From NCBI GenBank assembly GCA_001644045.1, contig LUUF01000059.1, forward strand, positions 124,001 through 188,000: a DNA stretch of 64,000 nucleotides, given 5' to 3'. This DNA is from Methylomonas methanica (GTDB lineage Bacteria; Pseudomonadota; Gammaproteobacteria; Methylococcales; Methylomonadaceae). Made by a program: the position numbers and the translations under genes. The notes under the pieces are model-generated. The model was given only the letters and a program-made list of their open reading frames with translations. It made no database searches and had not been told where the DNA came from. Shown in pieces: positions 8,588 through 18,015 of this stretch (within the stretch, counting starts at the first letter, position 1; each line of letters begins with the position of its first letter).

Positions 8588-10255
8588 TTACGGCAGGTTT
8601 ATATCTTGAAGCAACCAAAGTCCGAGAGATTTATCAACATATAAATTATCACACTCAGTACAGCCTTCATTGATTAGACATATTGGTTCCGGAAAATTGA
8701 ATGGCGGGCGTTGCTTATTAAGAGGCCTCCAAAACCCATCACCAAGATCTTCATTTTCTGCCCTATCTGTAAACGTTGTAGTAAGCAAATACTTAGCACC
8801 AGAACGCTTAAAGTTAGCGAGGATTTTTAAAGCATCCGAAAAAGACAAGTGAACCAAACAATCTCTAGAAAAAATCAGATCACTTTTTGGTAACTCATCC
8901 TCAGTTAAATTTAGACATTGAAAAGAAATTTGTGAGGTTCCGAATGTATATTGATTTTTGGCTATAATGTCCTCGACAATATCAACACCAATATACTGTC
9001 CAACCGACAACTCTACCTCTTTCATCCAATACCAGTCACCACATGGGGCGTCAAGAAAAGTTTTTATACCAAACTTCCTAATTAACTTAGGAATTTCCTG
9101 ACGAATAATCCGAGTTTGCTCTAAATCAGCACCTTCTCCAGAACGAGACGCCCTGCCTCTAAAAATATTTTCTTCATATATCTTTGAAAACTTTTCCTTA
9201 AGCTCCATATTACGTAAAAACTCAGGACTAGTTAAGCTCTGTGTTTTTTTATACTCAAGCCACTTTCGAATTAAAAGTCGTAAATGAGGTGGAATGAACT
9301 TTCTAAATGGTTTGATCATATAGTACATAGCCAAACTCTTCGTTATAATTTTAAAAGCTGAAGTGTTTGCACTAAAAGAAGAATGAGGAAAATGTTTGAA
9401 TGACAACAATGTTGCCGAGCATCCCGCCCTAGAAAACCCACGGTACCACATACTTGCAGCTATCTGAGCGTAAGCCACCGCTGTTTTTTGCCTTGAAGCA
9501 TGCAACAACTCGTCCGGCGTTAAATCTGCGACAAAATCAGAGAGTAGCGTATTACACTCTCCTTTTGCCACTCTCGACATTTTTATGCTGCCTTGCTCTG
9601 GATGACAACGAGCCTTGACCAAGCATTCAGGCATATGAACGAATAAATATTTTTTTGCCATTCTGAACCACAAATCGTAATCTTGGGTGGTTCTAAGTGT
9701 TTCATTAAATTTGCCTATTTCCTGAAATGCAGCCTTTGGTATCAGTAGCGTGCAACCATGTAGCACATTTTTTATGGTTAACCAGTACCTAAACTCTTCC
9801 GGAGCGACACCATTCATCATCATTGGAATGGATTTGTCGGGGTTATTAGTGAAAACAGAATAATCGCTATAAATGATAGTTCGATGAAGGTATTCTGGAG
9901 GCATAGAAGAAAGAACTTCAATCTGCCTCTCAACCTTATTAGACACATACAGATCATCATGACTTAGCCAAGAAAAATACTCACCCGACATGTTTTCAAT
10001 AGCCAAGTTAAGAGCTGATGCGACGCCGCCATTGGCTTTTCGATAATAGCGAATGCTATCGCCATAAGACAAAGCGATGTGCTCAGTTTCTTCCGAATCA
10101 TCAGATCCGTCATTAACTACCAAAACTTCAAAATTACAATACGTTTGCGCTAATGCACTTTCAATAGCCTGAGATAAAAAATCACTCCCATTAAAAACAG
10201 GGATGACGATAGACACCTTCGGATTAAAAACGCCCTTTAATTCCCTCATAAGCAT
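8588..10255 (-). CDS. Fusion protein: GT2 glycosyltransferase plus SAM-dependent methyltransferase
   Basis: About 555 residues from the ATG at 10255 (a second ATG is at 10249). The frame runs 38 codons further upstream but overlaps the previous gene there, and the GT2 core only begins after MRELKGVF. Residues about 10-230 are a family 2 glycosyltransferase: VSIVIPVFNGSDFL, VVNDGSDD, and a SHDDL motif supplying the metal-binding aspartates. Residues about 355-555 form a class I methyltransferase with FLDAPCGDW near residue 400 and GVDIVEDII after it. The two activities in one chain suggest addition of a sugar followed by methylation of the same product, possibly as a capping step. Donor and methyl position are unknown. 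Confidence 0.85.
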   Translation of the reverse strand: MLMRELKGVFNPKVSIVIPVFNGSDFLSQAIESALAQTYCNFEVLVVNDGSDDSEETEHIALSYGDSIRYYRKANGGVASALNLAIENMSGEYFSWLSHDDLYVSNKVERQIEVLSSMPPEYLHRTIIYSDYSVFTNNPDKSIPMMMNGVAPEEFRYWLTIKNVLHGCTLLIPKAAFQEIGKFNETLRTTQDYDLWFRMAKKYLFVHMPECLVKARCHPEQGSIKMSRVAKGECNTLLSDFVADLTPDELLHASRQKTAVAYAQIAASMWYRGFSRAGCSATLLSFKHFPHSSFSANTSAFKIITKSLAMYYMIKPFRKFIPPHLRLLIRKWLEYKKTQSLTSPEFLRNMELKEKFSKIYEENIFRGRASRSGEGADLEQTRIIRQEIPKLIRKFGIKTFLDAPCGDWYWMKEVELSVGQYIGVDIVEDIIAKNQYTFGTSQISFQCLNLTEDELPKSDLIFSRDCLVHLSFSDALKILANFKRSGAKYLLTTTFTDRAENEDLGDGFWRPLNKQRPPFNFPEPICLINEGCTECDNLYVDKSLGLWLLQDINLP

Positions 10256-10310
10256 AATTTTTTTAACATTTGAATTTTCTTCCAATAGCCGAATAGAGCA
10301 ACTTCTACCC

Positions 10311-11201
10311 TTATCGTATCGAATAAATAATAAGTCTAAAGATGTTTCGTATATTAAATGGCCAGACAAGAATTGCCTTTAGCAAAAATGAATATCCGGT
10401 TAATCTCCACGTCGAATTATTCATCATTGCGGCACCATAATACCCATATAGCCTGGCAATGCCTTTATGACGCTTAACAAATGTAACATCGCTATCTTCT
10501 TCGTTAATCTTTTTTACGTAAAAATTCAATGATCTGCCAATTGCACTTGGGTCTTGAGCCAATAGACCATTATCTTGGTGAGTACGTAGCAGACATGTTT
10601 GTTGGTCAAGCCCATTGATTTGGAAGTGCTTCGAAATCCGACGCCACATGTCTGTGTCCTCGAATCGGTCCATTTTTTCATCAAACACTCCCGCCTTATC
10701 GAAAACCTGTTTACGCACCATAACCGTCGGCAGTGTGATGGTAACCGGAACAAAAAAAGCGATATGCTCATATATCCACCCTGATACAACAGCATCGTAT
10801 TTGTCTTTGATCCGCTCGCCGCTTTCATTGATGCAATATGCCGAGGTATAGATCATTCCAATATCCGGATGTGTATCCATGTAATCGATTTGTAACGCCA
10901 GTTTTTCGGGCAAATACAAATCATCCGAATCAAGAAAAGCGATGTAATATCCGCGCGCTAAACTAAGCGCGCGATTTCGAGCATTCGACCGTCCGCAGTT
11001 AGACTGATATATGTATTTTATTTTCTCAGAAACAAATGCTTGTACCACTTCACTCGTCTGATCCGTTGAACCGTCATCAACTACTATAAGCTCAAAGTCC
11101 TGAAAAGACTGGTCTAGCACGCTTTGAATTGCCTCGCCTATAAACTTTTTTCGATTATATGTAGGCATTATTACTGTTACTCTAGGCTGAACTTTATTCA
11201 T
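10311..11201 (-). CDS. Glycosyltransferase family 2 protein
   Basis: About 296 residues from MNKVQPRVTVIMPTYNR. A TTG 12 codons upstream is in frame but would add a hydrophobic stretch without family similarity, so the ATG at 11201 is preferred. Visible motifs are VTVIMPTYNRKKFI, VVDDGSTDQT and AFLDSDDLYLP, the last holding the DxD-like metal site, and a later WRRISKH region typical of bacterial GT-A enzymes in O-antigen loci. The C-terminal part is basic and hydrophobic and may contact the membrane. It probably transfers one sugar to the growing lipid-linked chain. Confidence 0.88.
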   Translation of the reverse strand: MNKVQPRVTVIMPTYNRKKFIGEAIQSVLDQSFQDFELIVVDDGSTDQTSEVVQAFVSEKIKYIYQSNCGRSNARNRALSLARGYYIAFLDSDDLYLPEKLALQIDYMDTHPDIGMIYTSAYCINESGERIKDKYDAVVSGWIYEHIAFFVPVTITLPTVMVRKQVFDKAGVFDEKMDRFEDTDMWRRISKHFQINGLDQQTCLLRTHQDNGLLAQDPSAIGRSLNFYVKKINEEDSDVTFVKRHKGIARLYGYYGAAMMNNSTWRLTGYSFLLKAILVWPFNIRNIFRLIIYSIR

Positions 11202-11360
11202 AATACGAACAAGAAAATACACTCCATTTGGTAACAATCAACTAATCTGAAATATATCATTACGAAAAATGATTGGCGTCAAAGCCGCATTTCCAAAGCA
11301 CTTACAGGGTAAAATCAAGTTGAACAGACATGGATGAAGCTAACATCAAAACTCCTAAAT

Positions 11361-12086
11361 TCACCTAAATAGTCTCTTTAACAAACTCCTAAACCCCCAA
11401 CTTTCCTTTTGTTTTTCGATGGTAGGCAATACCAAGTTTTGCGGCAATTCCACTATGGCCCCTTCTGAACCAGGAACCTCCCACCAGTGACCGTCGTCCG
11501 AAGGCTTTTCTTTGATTGGATATTTGCCATCCCCAATCATTTTGGCACCGATCGGATTGATAGGATAATCCGTACCAAAACAGTCCCTAACTGCCTGATC
11601 GACCTTCTCGCCTGATGTCGGATGTCTCAATGTAAAATCATGGAAAACTGCGGCATACGGAAGCATGTTCAAACGATATGTATCTAGTATATCTTTTACG
11701 ACAGCGTCATACCGGTGATCACCATCTAGAATGATCAACGCTGGACGCTCAGAAAGCCGGGTATTGGAAACGAACGACCCTAAGTCTCCTAAGTGAATAG
11801 TGGCAACCCGATCCAAGTTTAATCGTTCCAACAATCCCCTAGTTGAATCTATGGCCGACTGATCCACATCTATTGTATAGAACGGCCATTCGAATTTCTC
11901 ACACACGAGCGCAAGCAAAGCAGACAATCCACCTTTATAACAACCGACCTCGACAACCCCTCTCCCCTGATGACGGTTGGTGATTAGAAAATTTAAAATG
12001 TCGTCCTGATACTCCCTGGTGGTCCAGGAAAAACAGCCCATTTCGCTTGAAATTGCCCGAATTTCCTCAAAATCTTTATCAAACAT
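11361..12086 (-). CDS. Class I SAM-dependent methyltransferase (Methyltransf_24-like)
   Basis: 241 residues from MFDKDFEEIRAISS. An upstream ATG at 12101 overlaps the previous gene, but the ATG at 12086 has TAGGAG six bases before it. That Shine-Dalgarno overlaps the preceding stop codon, which decides the start. The SAM motif VVEVGCYKGG lies near residues 45-54 and YTIDVD follows at the end of the second strand; LIILDGDHRYD resembles the metal/sugar-methyltransferase relatives of rhamnosyl and cephalosporin O-methyltransferases. Likely an O-methyltransferase for a sugar residue of the glycan. Substrate unknown. Confidence 0.8.
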   Translation of the reverse strand: MFDKDFEEIRAISSEMGCFSWTTREYQDDILNFLITNRHQGRGVVEVGCYKGGLSALLALVCEKFEWPFYTIDVDQSAIDSTRGLLERLNLDRVATIHLGDLGSFVSNTRLSERPALIILDGDHRYDAVVKDILDTYRLNMLPYAAVFHDFTLRHPTSGEKVDQAVRDCFGTDYPINPIGAKMIGDGKYPIKEKPSDDGHWWEVPGSEGAIVELPQNLVLPTIEKQKESWGFRSLLKRLFR

Positions 12087-12094
12087 CTTTTCTC

Positions 12095-12829
12095 CTAACA
12101 TGAGGCTACGGTAAAAGATTGACCATGAAATCCAAAGTCAACGAATTCATTTAAGGTAATTTGCGGATTAACAGCAAGCCACTCCCGACAAGCGCGCTGT
12201 TGCCCAAAATCGGGCAGATTTCGATAGCAACGCCAATCATCGAACAACAGTACTGACCCTACCGAAAGCCTGTTGGTCAAAAACGCTAAAACCGGCACCG
12301 TTGATTCATAAAGATCGCAATCAACCCAAGCTGCCGCAACCTTGGATATATTGTGGTATGCATGCCCATTAGGACTTAATGAAGAGTCAAACCACCCTTT
12401 AATCATAGACACCCTGCTCATATCAAGGCCATTTGCGCGCAAATTACTTTCAAATGTATCGATATCGCATGCAAACTGTCCCTTATAAAAACCGCTTGTG
12501 TAATTATTTTTTGCATCAATTCCTTTTGGTTCCGGTAAGCCCTCAAATGAATCCAGTGCAACAAATTTCATATCTGGAAATAACCGTGCCATGATCTTAA
12601 AAGCATAAGAAAATGTCTTACCTTCAAATACACCGAACTCCAGATAATCCCCTTGTAGTTGAGTACCTACCAAATAGTCAGCTAATTTATCGACAACATC
12701 CCATCGATTCGTGTAATAACTGAGAAGCCGTTCTTCGAGAAAAGTTGTACGAGACTCCAACGCGGCAATTCTTGCAGCCTGCTCCTGAAGCTCCTGATTA
12801 ACACCAAACAACTTTGCAAAAATTGACAT
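12095..12829 (-). CDS. TylF/MycF-like SAM-dependent O-methyltransferase
   Basis: 244 residues. After an N-terminal helical segment (about 10-36, ELQEQAARIAALES and on, with heptad-like spacing) comes DYLEFGVFEGKTF (about 61-73), FVALDSFEGLPEP and VAAAWVDCDLYEST, all characteristic of the macrocin O-methyltransferase (TylF/MycF) family, whose members methylate deoxysugar hydroxyls in a metal-dependent way. A C-terminal LLFDDW motif supplies the metal aspartates. It is co-transcribed and probably translationally coupled with the next methyltransferase. The N-terminal coiled-coil-like helix is unusual and may serve oligomerisation or membrane contact. Confidence 0.82.
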   Translation of the reverse strand: MSIFAKLFGVNQELQEQAARIAALESRTTFLEERLLSYYTNRWDVVDKLADYLVGTQLQGDYLEFGVFEGKTFSYAFKIMARLFPDMKFVALDSFEGLPEPKGIDAKNNYTSGFYKGQFACDIDTFESNLRANGLDMSRVSMIKGWFDSSLSPNGHAYHNISKVAAAWVDCDLYESTVPVLAFLTNRLSVGSVLLFDDWRCYRNLPDFGQQRACREWLAVNPQITLNEFVDFGFHGQSFTVASC

Positions 12830-12892
12830 TTAAAATTTACCTTTTAACAGCCTGAAATAGGGACTTAGCAATTCAAAATAAATACGCGGGCT

Positions 12893-14809
12893 TTAATTAA
12901 GCAAAACTTGCCTTCTCCAGAGTTCCGTTATCATGAGTAGCCAAGGATGAGACCATGGTCGATACCCATCCATAAAATCCTTTCTGATACGAGCCACCGA
13001 TGAGGGGTCAAAAAGTCCAGCGTTTGCGACCGTCTCCCATGACAGAGTTTCTGCCATCACGTCTGCCAGCGGACCTTTCATCCAATCGGCATGAGGTAAT
13101 GCAAAGCCCTTCTTTGCTCTGGCAGTAAAAAAATCCTGCGGCAAGTATTTTTTTGACGCATCGCAGACGATGCGTTTTACCCCGGACTCGGCGTAACTCG
13201 CATCAGCAGCCAACGTGCGAATATTCATTTGCAGTTTACTAGTTACTGGTAACGACAATGCAAAATCCATCAGTTCAACATCAAGAAACGGAACTCTTAC
13301 CTCAAGAGAATGCGCCATCGAACAAGCATCAATATCCCGTAACAATTGGTTGCGGGTATACCCGTTCAAACAAAACACACTTGCTCTATCCATCAATTCT
13401 GCAGCAGCGAGTTCATCACACGGTAGTAAATCGTCAGCAAATGCGTGCACACTTAAGGTCGAGCGCCGCGAGGCTGATAAAATATCATTCGCCGCTCGTG
13501 GTCCAAAACAATGATATTGACGACCAAATGCTTCGCAGAATGCAACTGAGCCAGTAGTATCTACGGAATGTTGATTCGGACCACGAATAATTGACGTAAG
13601 ATGTGTAGTCAAACGATGTGCAAATGAAATACCCCTTTTCGGATAAACTCCATCAAAGCTGTTTTGAATATTGGCAAACCAAGGATAGCCAAGGAATAGT
13701 TCATCCCCACCAGTACCCGACAGCGACACCGTGACTCCTTGCGATGCCGCGTACGAAACAAAGTAACTGTTTAAACCGTCTACTGAAGGCTGATCCAAGC
13801 CAAAAACAAATTTCTCAAGATGGGCTTCTATATCCCTAGCCGTTACGACGACACGCGTATGATCAGTTTCCAGATGACGAGCCATCGCCTCAGCCTCAAG
13901 ACTCTCATCGGTAGCATTGGCGCCTTCCTCGAAACCAACAGAGTAGGTTTTTACATGACCACCAGTTTCCCTGGCCATCAAGGCTACAATGAGTGACGAA
14001 TCAACACCCCCGGATAAGAACGCACCCACAGGCACATCCGCAACCATCTGCAGCTTTACAGACCGTGTCAAAGCAAGTCTAAATTGCTCCACCTGATCCA
14101 GGTAGGGAAGTTGGCGAAGCCCTGCTACTCGATCAAGTCCATAAGACCAATATCGCCGCAAATTTGAACCGCTTTTGTCTACCACCATATAGTGCGCCGG
14201 CGGCAAAGCATAGACGCCTTGAACCAAAGTTCTTGGCTGATAGACCGACCCAAGACTTAATAACTGTTGAAGCGATTCTGAGTCCACTTGGCGGGGCACC
14301 AAACCACTTGCTAATATAGCTTTCAGCTCGGAAGCAAAAATGAAGGTCCCGTTGATTTCCGAATAGAGCAAGGGCTTGATACCAAACTGATCCCTGGCAA
14401 GCAGTAACTTCTCTTTCCCTGGACCTCCTCGTTTGTCATAAATTGCTAAAGCAAAGATACCACGTAAACGTTTGAGAAATCCTTCGCCATGCTCTTCGTA
14501 AAGTTTCAGAACAACTTCAGTGTCAGATTTTGTTTTGAAATTGTAGCCTTTGGATTCCAGTAGGGTGCGTTCGATACCATAATTATAAATTTCCCCATTG
14601 TATACGATATGTATCAAATCATTTTCCGAGGCCATAGGCTGATGGCCTCCATTAGTAGTATCAATTATCGCGAGACGAGCTTGCGCCAACGCAATTCCCG
14701 ACTCCAAAAACAAACCGGAGTCATCAGGCCCTCGATGACTCATAGCGGAAACCATTCGCCTAATAGAAGCAGAATCAGGCTGAAAAAAAATTCCCGCTAT
14801 TCCACACAT
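12893..14809 (-). CDS. asnB: Asparagine synthase-like glutamine amidotransferase
   Basis: 638 residues, the length of the class B family. The mature protein would expose the catalytic Cys2 (MCGIAGIFF). The glutaminase domain covers about residues 2-210 with RGPDDSG and NGEIYNY, and the synthetase domain carries the pyrophosphate loop SGGVDSS at 266-272 followed by LSGTGGDELFLGY. It uses glutamine nitrogen to form an amide. In O-antigen clusters such proteins (the WbpS type) are thought to amidate uronic-acid sugars rather than make free asparagine. No uronic-acid synthesis gene is seen in the window, so the acceptor is open. Confidence 0.88.
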   Translation of the reverse strand: MCGIAGIFFQPDSASIRRMVSAMSHRGPDDSGLFLESGIALAQARLAIIDTTNGGHQPMASENDLIHIVYNGEIYNYGIERTLLESKGYNFKTKSDTEVVLKLYEEHGEGFLKRLRGIFALAIYDKRGGPGKEKLLLARDQFGIKPLLYSEINGTFIFASELKAILASGLVPRQVDSESLQQLLSLGSVYQPRTLVQGVYALPPAHYMVVDKSGSNLRRYWSYGLDRVAGLRQLPYLDQVEQFRLALTRSVKLQMVADVPVGAFLSGGVDSSLIVALMARETGGHVKTYSVGFEEGANATDESLEAEAMARHLETDHTRVVVTARDIEAHLEKFVFGLDQPSVDGLNSYFVSYAASQGVTVSLSGTGGDELFLGYPWFANIQNSFDGVYPKRGISFAHRLTTHLTSIIRGPNQHSVDTTGSVAFCEAFGRQYHCFGPRAANDILSASRRSTLSVHAFADDLLPCDELAAAELMDRASVFCLNGYTRNQLLRDIDACSMAHSLEVRVPFLDVELMDFALSLPVTSKLQMNIRTLAADASYAESGVKRIVCDASKKYLPQDFFTARAKKGFALPHADWMKGPLADVMAETLSWETVANAGLFDPSSVARIRKDFMDGYRPWSHPWLLMITELWRRQVLLN

Positions 14810-14846
14810 ATATACATCTTAGAGCCTAAAGAAATTGTAATTGGCC

Positions 14847-15671
14847 TCACCATTGACAAAAACGAGCTAAAAAAGCAGTTAGACGTTTATAGGATGATTG
14901 AAAGTCGGAGTCATAACCTTTTGTATTTTCCCAACGTCCCCCTTTCAAATACGGCGAAAACTCGGTTAATAATGGATCGACATCGCTGTTGAAATAACCA
15001 ACAACCTTGTTAGCTTTTGCAAACATGCCATCGAACGGAGTAGAAAAATAATCATTATTGATCTTGCGAAAAACCGCATAAAATAATAGATCGTGGGAGT
15101 CCCATTTTTCGAACTCAGCTCTAGAATATTTTATCAACCTAGATCGATAATCTACTGTAAAAGAAAGGTCGACTATGTCGTAGCCGTTCGCAACTGCGAG
15201 ATCAAGAAAAAAACGAGGGTGATAATTATAAAACCCATGATTTACATTCCCTTGGGCAGGTAAAGCATGAACCATAAGACCACCAAGCTTACAAAGATCA
15301 TGCAAATTTTTAAAAACAGAAAATTGATTAAAGCAATGTTCCGCAGTACCAAGATTAGTTACCAAATCATATTCCTGAAAAAACCCATAAAACTCGCGAA
15401 TATCATTATTCAAATCCATTAACAACGCATCCTGAATTCCACTGGCATCTATACACTGGTAATCAGCATAACCTAACAGCGAATATAGATCCTTTGCATT
15501 TGTTATAGATTTTTCCGAGCACGGAATGGCATATTCTTGCAATATTCTACTTATAACATCGGGTACTACGCAAACATCTTGCGCACCAATTTCAATCACA
15601 GAACCGCCTCGAAGTGCAGAACCCGATCGAATATTGGCAATTAGCCGAACCATTTCAGCATTAATTCCCAT
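14847..15671 (-). CDS. Methyltransferase-like protein, function unknown
   Basis: 274 residues, with GGAGTG 8 bases before the ATG. The region SVIEIGAQDVCVVPDV (about 24-39) resembles a SAM glycine loop, and DLVTNLGTAEHCFNQFSVF (about 103-121) is like the post-motif IV stretch of methyltransferases, with GLMVHALP near residue 140. The fold therefore looks like a class I SAM enzyme, but the glycine loop is weak (EIGAQD), so binding is uncertain. It lies between two confident glycan-modification genes and is AT-rich like them. It could be an active sugar methyltransferase or a degenerate, structural homologue. Confidence 0.6.
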   Translation of the reverse strand: MGINAEMVRLIANIRSGSALRGGSVIEIGAQDVCVVPDVISRILQEYAIPCSEKSITNAKDLYSLLGYADYQCIDASGIQDALLMDLNNDIREFYGFFQEYDLVTNLGTAEHCFNQFSVFKNLHDLCKLGGLMVHALPAQGNVNHGFYNYHPRFFLDLAVANGYDIVDLSFTVDYRSRLIKYSRAEFEKWDSHDLLFYAVFRKINNDYFSTPFDGMFAKANKVVGYFNSDVDPLLTEFSPYLKGGRWENTKGYDSDFQSSYKRLTAFLARFCQW

Positions 15672-15730
15672 TTGAGTACACTCCTAGATATGCAAACATT
15701 AAAATGAAGAGGACATCTTTAACTGTTGAG

Positions 15731-16717
15731 TCAACGACTTCCACGACCTTCTATTCCGTTATACCCAAAATGCACTTCATGGTTATTCAACCCAGCGGAA
15801 CAAAACCAGGACTTCAACTCATCGATATCAACCGGGATATCATACTTTGGCGCCAAGAAATCATATATATCCAACATAGCAAAAGATTTATATCTTTTCT
15901 CATCCATACCAGGCAAACGTCCTTTGTAATCGTCAAATAAAAAAAACCGATTCATAGCCACCCCGTATTCCCCAAAAAGCAGGAGTGACATGCGAGTTAA
16001 CGGCCATAACACATTGACATATGCCCACACTAATTTAAGAACAGTTTTTTCAGAAAACCTTGATGTTACATACCGAACTCGATATTTATTTTTCCAAAGC
16101 ATTTCATATGAATGCCCAATGGGCGGCATCGTATAATTATCGACAGCCAATTGACCACGATCACTAAGCCGATAACAAAGCTCCATAAATGCTTTTTTGG
16201 GGCTTGGGGTATGCTGCAACACACCGAAGCAAAATATATAATCAAACAAGCCTTTCTTCATAGGCATTGCAAAAATATCAGCTTGCACTATTAATACATT
16301 TTCTAGACAACCTGATTTAAGATAATTAGCATCAACACCTGTCGACAAATCAAATGATACTACAGTAGCCCCTGTCGATGCGGCAAACGGTGTAAATGTT
16401 CCGGCCCCACAACCTGCCTCTAACATTAGAGCTCCTTTCAGATCACTCCCCCACTTTGTCTCATTAAAAAACCTTTCTTTATAGCCATCATAACACGACA
16501 ACAATTCAGGCCATTTCTCCCATTGAGCGCTAAAATTTGAAACGTAGTTTTCGCGAGGAACAAATCTAGGAATAAAATCAATAATCGGGAAAGCATGGCC
16601 ATTTTTATCACAAAGCTCACCAGACCTTATTCTCCCATTTTCAAAATGCGTATTACGAAAATCCAGTTCTGATTGGCAAACGGGACAAGCAAGTAAATAC
16701 AAATGCTTTGGATTCAC
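15731..16717 (-). CDS. Class I SAM-dependent methyltransferase with N-terminal Trm112-like segment
   Basis: 328 residues from a GTG at 16717 preceded by AAGGTGAT. The first 55 residues hold a CPVC pair (11-14) and the GHAFPIIDFIPRF pattern of Trm112-like zinc-binding segments that often precede methyltransferases. The catalytic domain shows MLEAGCGAGTF (about 98-108), VVSFDLS and FGVLQHTPSPKKAF, a motif set typical of UbiE/COQ5-like enzymes. Probably methylates a small glycan precursor or sugar residue. It begins just before the Wzt gene ends, within the same run of genes. Confidence 0.8.
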   Translation of the reverse strand: MNPKHLYLLACPVCQSELDFRNTHFENGRIRSGELCDKNGHAFPIIDFIPRFVPRENYVSNFSAQWEKWPELLSCYDGYKERFFNETKWGSDLKGALMLEAGCGAGTFTPFAASTGATVVSFDLSTGVDANYLKSGCLENVLIVQADIFAMPMKKGLFDYIFCFGVLQHTPSPKKAFMELCYRLSDRGQLAVDNYTMPPIGHSYEMLWKNKYRVRYVTSRFSEKTVLKLVWAYVNVLWPLTRMSLLLFGEYGVAMNRFFLFDDYKGRLPGMDEKRYKSFAMLDIYDFLAPKYDIPVDIDELKSWFCSAGLNNHEVHFGYNGIEGRGSR

Positions 16718-16758
16718 TTTATCACCTTGATACTAATTTATTTTTCATAAAACCTACC

Positions 16759-18015
16759 TTACAAATCATTCAAATTTAATGAAAAAAATGCACTTTTCAG
16801 ATTAACTAATCCTGGAAAAACAGAAGAACTTTTTGCTTCAATTGTGATAGCGTCGCCTACGAATTGAATTAAAGAATAATGCTCTTTTGAATGAAATCCA
16901 CTCAAAAATTCGGCAATTGCTACTGATATAAAATATGTACCGTTATTGAGAATAGGCTTTAAAACAAAAACACAATCATATATATTCCCTTTCTCAAGAG
17001 ACACGTCTTTTTGATTATCACAAAATGCTGTGGAAGTACCATAAATCTGCACACCTGTTTGAGTTCTTATATCGAATCCTATTGAAGCAGATTTAACCCC
17101 CTGGTTTGCTCGAATCTTAATACTTAGTTTATAGCTTTCACTATCCAATAAATGCGCAACTGGCACCCCTTCCTGATTAAACAAACTAACGGAAACTACC
17201 TCAGCTTTTCTAGCTATATCCTTTTCAAAGCTGGCAATTTGCATTGATGGTATGTTAGCTTCATTTAACAAAGCCATTTCTTCATGAACCTTCTGTTCAT
17301 AGAGGTAGCCTACTGTGCGGGGTTCACCCATTGCAACTACGCTACCTCGCTCTAGCAATATTGCCTTGTCACACAAATCATAAATCTGTTGCAAGCTATG
17401 CGTTACAAATAAAACTGTAGCCCCACTTCTAGCAATTTCTCGCATTCGGGCGTAACTCTTGGCGTTAAAAATCATGTCACCGGTTGAGAGCGCTTCATCG
17501 ACAATCAGAATATCCGGATCGACACTGGCTGCTATACTGAAAGCCAGACGAGCCACCATACCGCTCGAATACTCCTTGCAAGGTGAATCTATAAATTCCT
17601 TCAAACCGCTAAAAGCGATGATCTCGCCTGCTTTACCCTCGACCTCTTCATGAGTCATCCCCAAACAAAGGCCTCCTAAAAGAATATTCTCACGGCCTGT
17701 CAAATCCATATTGAATCCAGTACCAAGCACCATGATGGCTGAAACGCGGCCTTTAACATCAACTTGCCCAACAGTTTTATCCAAAGTACCGGCAATGATT
17801 CGGAGCAAAGTGGTTTTACCCGCACCATTTCGGCCAATCACACCGACGACCTCGCCACGGTTGACCTCGAAACTGACATCCTTTACTGCCCAGTGTTCGC
17901 GATGTCGTTTTCTTCTGGTCAATAGCTCCATAAGCACATCCGAAGGTTTGGAGTACATACGATACATTTTGCCAAGCCCAGAGACTCGTATCGCCACCTT
18001 ATTTGCCTCACTCAT
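16759..18015 (-). CDS. wzt: ABC transporter ATP-binding protein for polysaccharide export (Wzt)
   Basis: 418 residues. The ATPase domain occupies about 1-250: Walker A GRNGAGKTT (61-69), a YSSGM signature at 149-153 in place of LSGGQ (usual for Wzt/TagH), Walker B ILIVDEA (169-175) and the switch His206. Residues about 270-418 form a separate beta-rich domain like the carbohydrate-binding cargo domain of O9a-type Wzt, which recognises the modified non-reducing end of the finished chain. It works with the permease encoded 4 bases of overlap upstream to export undecaprenyl-linked polysaccharide. A cargo domain predicts that the chain carries a terminal cap, which fits the many methyltransferases nearby. 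Confidence 0.92.
   Translation of the reverse strand: MSEANKVAIRVSGLGKMYRMYSKPSDVLMELLTRRKRHREHWAVKDVSFEVNRGEVVGVIGRNGAGKTTLLRIIAGTLDKTVGQVDVKGRVSAIMVLGTGFNMDLTGRENILLGGLCLGMTHEEVEGKAGEIIAFSGLKEFIDSPCKEYSSGMVARLAFSIAASVDPDILIVDEALSTGDMIFNAKSYARMREIARSGATVLFVTHSLQQIYDLCDKAILLERGSVVAMGEPRTVGYLYEQKVHEEMALLNEANIPSMQIASFEKDIARKAEVVSVSLFNQEGVPVAHLLDSESYKLSIKIRANQGVKSASIGFDIRTQTGVQIYGTSTAFCDNQKDVSLEKGNIYDCVFVLKPILNNGTYFISVAIAEFLSGFHSKEHYSLIQFVGDAITIEAKSSSVFPGLVNLKSAFFSLNLNDL

Noticed and set aside
10256..10369. Upstream 38-codon extension of the GT2-methyltransferase fusion
   Set aside because: It overlaps the preceding glycosyltransferase gene and adds no family similarity.
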